Below, in pieces: positions 6,549 through 9,518 of a DNA stretch of 9,518 nucleotides. Origin of the DNA: CAYSPU01 sp964432995 (lineage in GTDB: Bacteria; Verrucomicrobiota; Verrucomicrobiia; Limisphaerales; JAHDYP01); contig CAYSPU010000230.1 of assembly GCA_964432995.1 (NCBI GenBank), forward strand, positions 1 to 9,518, in the 5' to 3' direction. The translations under genes were made by a program, and so were the position numbers. The notes under the pieces were generated by a model. The model was not told where the DNA came from, searched no databases, and worked only from the letters and a program-made list of their open reading frames with translations. Position 1 is the stretch's first letter. Each line of letters starts with the position of its first letter.

Positions 6549-9248
6549 ATGAGACGATCCAGGCGTCGGCGGTTCTCTTCACGAACCTTCATCGGGCCGC
6601 GGCTCCTGCTGGGAGCTTGCTGGGCCATCGCGGCGGTCGCGGCAGCCGACGAGACTGTGGGTCGGAAGGGGGAGGGGCGGATGGTCTTGCCGGTGCACCA
6701 GGTGGTGACGCCGGCAGGCCGGCAAGTGGAGTTGAAGGGCTTGCGTCCGCAGGCCCTGGCGCTGAGCCCGGACGGCCGGCTGCTGGTCACCGCGGGCAAG
6801 ACGCACGAACTGGTGGTGGTGGATCCCGCCACCGGCACCATTCGACAGCGGGTGCCGTTGCCGGCCAACCGCGTCGATGAACCCCGGCCGGCCGCTCCTT
6901 CGGCGAACATTCTGAAACCGGACAAGGAAGGCCAGCTCAGTTTCACCGGGATCGTCTTTTCGCCGGAAGGAAAGCGGATCTACCTGAGCAACGTGGACGG
7001 CGACATCAAGGTGTTCGCGGTCGACGCGGCGGGGGAGGTGACCGCCCTGCACTCGTTGCCCTTGCCGGCGGCAATGGCGCCGCGGCGCAAGGAGGAAATC
7101 CCATCGGGCCTGGCCCTCTCCCCGGACGGACGCACGCTCTACGTGGCGTTGAACCTGTCGAATGGCCTGGGGGAATTCGATACGGCGACGGGGAAGATGT
7201 TGCGTCGGTTCGAGGTGGGGGTGGCGCCCTTCGATGTGGTGTTGGTGGGGCACAAGGCCTACGTGAGCAATTGGGGGGGGCGCCGTCCGCAGGCGGGCGA
7301 TCCGACCGGGCCGGCGGGCCGCGGCACCGAGGTGAAGATTGATCCGGCGACGGGCGTGGCGAACGAGGGTTCGGTCACGGTGGTGGATCTGGAGGCCGGC
7401 CGGGTGGCGGCGGAGATCGTGGTGCAGTTGCACGCCTCGGCCCTGGCGGTGTCGCCCAATGGTCGCTACGTGGTCTGCGCCAACGCCGCGAGCGACAACT
7501 TGAGCGTGATCGACACGCGCACCGACCGGGTGGTGGAGACGATCTGGGTGAAACCGAGTCCGGCGGATCTGTTCGGTGCTTCACCGACCGCACTGGCCTT
7601 TGCGCCTTCGGGGAAGACTCTGTATGTGGCGAACGGGACGCAGAACGCCATTGCGGTGGTCCGGTTCAATCCGGCGGCGCGCCGGTCGCGGCTGCAGGGC
7701 TTGATCCCGGTCGGGTGGTTTCCGGGCGCGGTGGTCTTCGACGCCAGGCGGAAGGAGTTGTGCGTGGCGAACATCAAGGGGATCCCGGCGGCGAAGGGCA
7801 AGGACTCGACGAGCGGGGGTGAAGGCTACAACTCACATCAGTATCACGGCTCGTTGTCGCTGGTGCCGTTGCCGAAGGCCGCGGAGCTGGCGAGGCACTC
7901 GGCGTTGGTCTGGGAGAACTACCGGCGGGAGCGGATGGCGCAGGCGCTCCTGCCGCCGCGCCCGGGGCAACCGCCGCGGCCGGTGCCGGAGCGCATCGGG
8001 GAGCCCAGCGTGTTCCGGCACGTGGTCTACATCATCAAAGAGAATCGCACCTACGACCAGGTGCTGGGCGACGTTCGCGAAGGCAACGGGGATCCCTCCT
8101 TGTGCATCTTCGGCGAACGCGTCACACCCAACCAGCACCGGATGGTCCGCGACTTCGTGCTGTTGGACAACACCTACTGCTGCGGGATTCTGAGCGCTGA
8201 CGGGCACCAGTGGTCGACGACGGCCATCGGGACCGACTACCTGGAGCGCTCCTTTGCCGGCTGGCCGCGGAGCTACCCGGACGTGATGGGCCCGGACGAA
8301 GTCGACGCGCTGGCCTACGCGCCCACCGGTTTCCTGTGGGACACCGTGCTGCGGGCCGGGCGCACGCTGCGCGACTACGGCGAGTTCGCCCTCCCGGCGG
8401 TGCGTTGGGCCGACCCGCAGCGCAAGGGCGAGCCGGATTGGACGGCGTGCTGGAACGAGTTCCGTGAGCCCAAGGGGGAGATCATCTTCCGTTCCGAACC
8501 AGGCGTCGAACCCCTCCGGCCCTACATGGCAACGAACACCGTCGGGTGGATCATGGAAGTCCCGGATGTCTTCCGCGCCCGCTATTTCCTCGAGGAACTG
8601 CGGGAGTTCGAGCGCCGGGGCGAGTTCCCCAACCTGGTGTTGATCTGTCTGCCGGACGATCACACGAGCGGAACGAGCGCCGGTTCGCCGACGCCGGCGG
8701 CCTGTGTGGCGGACAACGACCTGGCGTTCGGGCAGATCGTCGAGGGCATCAGCCACAGCCGGTTCTGGAAGGAAACGGCGATCTTCGCCATCGAGGACGA
8801 TCCGCAGAACGGATGGGATCATGTCAGCGGGTATCGGACGACAGCCTATGTGGTCAGCCCCTACACGAAACGGAAGACCGTGGTGTCCACCCAATACAAC
8901 ACGACCAGCCTGCTGCGGACCATCGAGCAGATCCTCGGCGCCAAACCGATGAACCAGTTCGACGCCGCCGCCACGCCCATGTTCGATTGCTTCACCGAGA
9001 CGCCGGACTTCACGCCGTTCCGGTGCCTGACCAACAACATCCCGCTGGATCAGATGAATCCCTCGCCGAAAAAGATCTCCGACCGGCTGCTGCGCGAACA
9101 CGCCATCGCGTCGAGCCGCCTCAACTTCCGGCGCGTGGACGCCTGTCCGGAAGGGGTGCTGAACCGCATCCTGTGGCACGCGATGAAGGGGAGCGATGCG
9201 CCCTTCCCCGACTGGGCGGTAAGCCTGGTGGAAGACGACGACGACTGA
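6549..9248 (+). CDS. Exported YncE-like seven-bladed beta-propeller fused to AcpA/PLC-type phosphoesterase
   Basis: The protein has 899 residues. The N-terminus is very basic (MRRSRRRRF), followed by a hydrophobic stretch (about 18-33) and probable cleavage near AAA33|D. The arginine run resembles, but does not match, a twin-arginine signal, so Sec or Tat export is possible. Residues about 60-440 form seven propeller blades with repeated 'SPDGxxLYVA...VxDxxTGxxxxxxxV' units beginning near 72, 137, 190, 230, 301, 351 and 397. Blade 4 has a long loop (about 243-273). A linker leads to the phosphoesterase domain (about 488-830), with IIKENRTYDQVLGD (Glu498, Asn499), SADGHQWST, LPDDHTSG (Asp703, Asp704, His705) and IEDDPQNGWDHV (Glu749-Asp751, Asp757, His758), followed by SPYTKR and YNTTSLLRTIE. 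These match the 'bifunctional YncE/alkaline phosphatase family' architecture. It is probably a metal-dependent periplasmic or extracellular phosphatase, substrate unknown. The C-terminus is acidic (EDDDD). The start is chosen for the complete signal peptide. Confidence 0.94.
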   Translation: MRRSRRRRFSSRTFIGPRLLLGACWAIAAVAAADETVGRKGEGRMVLPVHQVVTPAGRQVELKGLRPQALALSPDGRLLVTAGKTHELVVVDPATGTIRQRVPLPANRVDEPRPAAPSANILKPDKEGQLSFTGIVFSPEGKRIYLSNVDGDIKVFAVDAAGEVTALHSLPLPAAMAPRRKEEIPSGLALSPDGRTLYVALNLSNGLGEFDTATGKMLRRFEVGVAPFDVVLVGHKAYVSNWGGRRPQAGDPTGPAGRGTEVKIDPATGVANEGSVTVVDLEAGRVAAEIVVQLHASALAVSPNGRYVVCANAASDNLSVIDTRTDRVVETIWVKPSPADLFGASPTALAFAPSGKTLYVANGTQNAIAVVRFNPAARRSRLQGLIPVGWFPGAVVFDARRKELCVANIKGIPAAKGKDSTSGGEGYNSHQYHGSLSLVPLPKAAELARHSALVWENYRRERMAQALLPPRPGQPPRPVPERIGEPSVFRHVVYIIKENRTYDQVLGDVREGNGDPSLCIFGERVTPNQHRMVRDFVLLDNTYCCGILSADGHQWSTTAIGTDYLERSFAGWPRSYPDVMGPDEVDALAYAPTGFLWDTVLRAGRTLRDYGEFALPAVRWADPQRKGEPDWTACWNEFREPKGEIIFRSEPGVEPLRPYMATNTVGWIMEVPDVFRARYFLEELREFERRGEFPNLVLICLPDDHTSGTSAGSPTPAACVADNDLAFGQIVEGISHSRFWKETAIFAIEDDPQNGWDHVSGYRTTAYVVSPYTKRKTVVSTQYNTTSLLRTIEQILGAKPMNQFDAAATPMFDCFTETPDFTPFRCLTNNIPLDQMNPSPKKISDRLLREHAIASSRLNFRRVDACPEGVLNRILWHAMKGSDAPFPDWAVSLVEDDDD

Positions 9249-9347
9249 GCCGGGCCGCTGCGAGCTTCGCGGGCAGGAACAGCAGGACGGGTTTGAGGGG
9301 CGCATTCGGCCGCGGTCACCCACCCGCGCCCCCTGTTGGGCCTCGCC
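9249..9347. other. Non-coding spacer downstream of the phosphoesterase gene
   Basis: This 99-base GC-rich stretch has no supported gene on either strand. The longest frames through it are low-complexity arginine/proline-rich antisense readings without recognisable motifs. I see no hairpin followed by a T tract, so no intrinsic terminator for the preceding gene is evident. Confidence 0.5.
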
Positions 9348-9399
9348 CGGAGCGCGACCGGTCCCTCGGTCGCAGCAGCAACGAGCGGGCGGAAGGCGG
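9348..9399. repeat. 52-bp direct repeat, copy 1, with internal hairpin
   Basis: Bases 9348-9399 are identical to 9467-9518 over all 52 bases, with a 119-base period. Each copy contains GCGACCG (9354-9360), a 6-base loop GTCCCT and CGGTCGC (9367-9373), a perfect 7-bp stem. It continues with GCAGCAGCAACGAGCGGGCG. No coding frame is supported, so it looks like an intergenic REP-like or satellite repeat. A TGCTGCTGC segment in the spacer (9431-9439) is complementary to GCAGCAGCA (9372-9380), which could allow a larger fold. Confidence 0.9.
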
Positions 9400-9466
9400 T
9401 TGGAGGTTCGGAGGCGCGTCCGGCGTGTGGTGCTGCTGCCCGCCGGGACGTCGGGCGGTCCGTGGT

Positions 9467-9518
9467 CGGAGCGCGACCGGTCCCTCGGTCGCAGCAGCAA
9501 CGAGCGGGCGGAAGGCGG
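9467..9518. repeat. 52-bp direct repeat, copy 2, truncated by window end
   Basis: This is the second copy of the repeat at 9348-9399, with the hairpin arms at 9473-9479 and 9486-9492. The identity runs to the last base of the window, so the true repeat unit may be as long as 119 bases and further copies may follow. Confidence 0.9.

Noticed and set aside
9348..9518. CRISPR-like array
   Set aside because: Only two copies are seen, the repeat is 52 bases with a 67-base spacer, and no cas gene is present. It fits an intergenic tandem or REP-like repeat better.

Overview
The window is GC-rich chromosomal DNA that most likely comes from a Verrucomicrobiota bacterium, probably of the Pedosphaera/Limisphaerales type. 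This assignment rests on three protein types, recalled from general knowledge of the group rather than from a search: a long pseudopilin with a late 'FADGH' motif, a right-handed beta-helix protein with the N-terminal 'TMKTLDQIEPR' segment and a C-terminal 'PWANF' ending, and a YncE-like propeller fused to a phosphoesterase. There are five protein-coding genes. No RNA gene, insertion sequence or CRISPR array is visible.

Layout. (1) Bases 1-731, minus strand: a type II secretion/type IV pilin-like pseudopilin that runs off the left edge. (2) Bases 732-897: a divergent intergenic region with a two-tier inverted repeat just upstream of the rightward gene. (3) Bases 898-2460, plus: a secreted beta-helix protein whose core is 14 consecutive coils of exactly 21 residues with an asparagine ladder and a cysteine ladder. 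(4) Bases 2461-2612: a gap with a very strong but orphan Shine-Dalgarno sequence, small palindromes and a possible leader peptide that overlaps the next start as ATGA. (5) Bases 2613-4325 and 4341-6485, plus: two signalling genes 15 bases apart. The first is a soluble PAS-PAS histidine kinase with an unusual HNVGN phospho-acceptor box. The second is a REC-coiled coil-PAS-histidine kinase-REC hybrid. (6) Bases 6486-6548: a short gap with a perfect 8-bp hairpin close to the next start. (7) Bases 6549-9248, plus: an exported seven-bladed YncE-like propeller fused to an AcpA/phospholipase C-type phosphoesterase. (8) Bases 9249-9518: non-coding DNA ending in two copies of a 52-bp identical repeat at a 119-bp period. 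The second copy is cut by the window edge, so a longer array may continue.

How the genes work together. The two kinases almost certainly form one signalling module: the first has no receiver, and the second carries two receivers and a kinase core. Neither has a DNA-binding, cyclic-di-GMP or other output domain, so the final output protein must lie elsewhere. The secreted beta-helix protein and the exported propeller-phosphoesterase flank the module and could be its targets, but nothing in the sequence proves this. The most distinctive signals are the perfectly regular 21-residue beta-helix, the orphan ribosome-binding site with ATGA overlap before the kinase, and the tandem hairpin-bearing repeat at the right edge. 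No clearly new multi-gene system (defence, biosynthetic or mobile) is evident.
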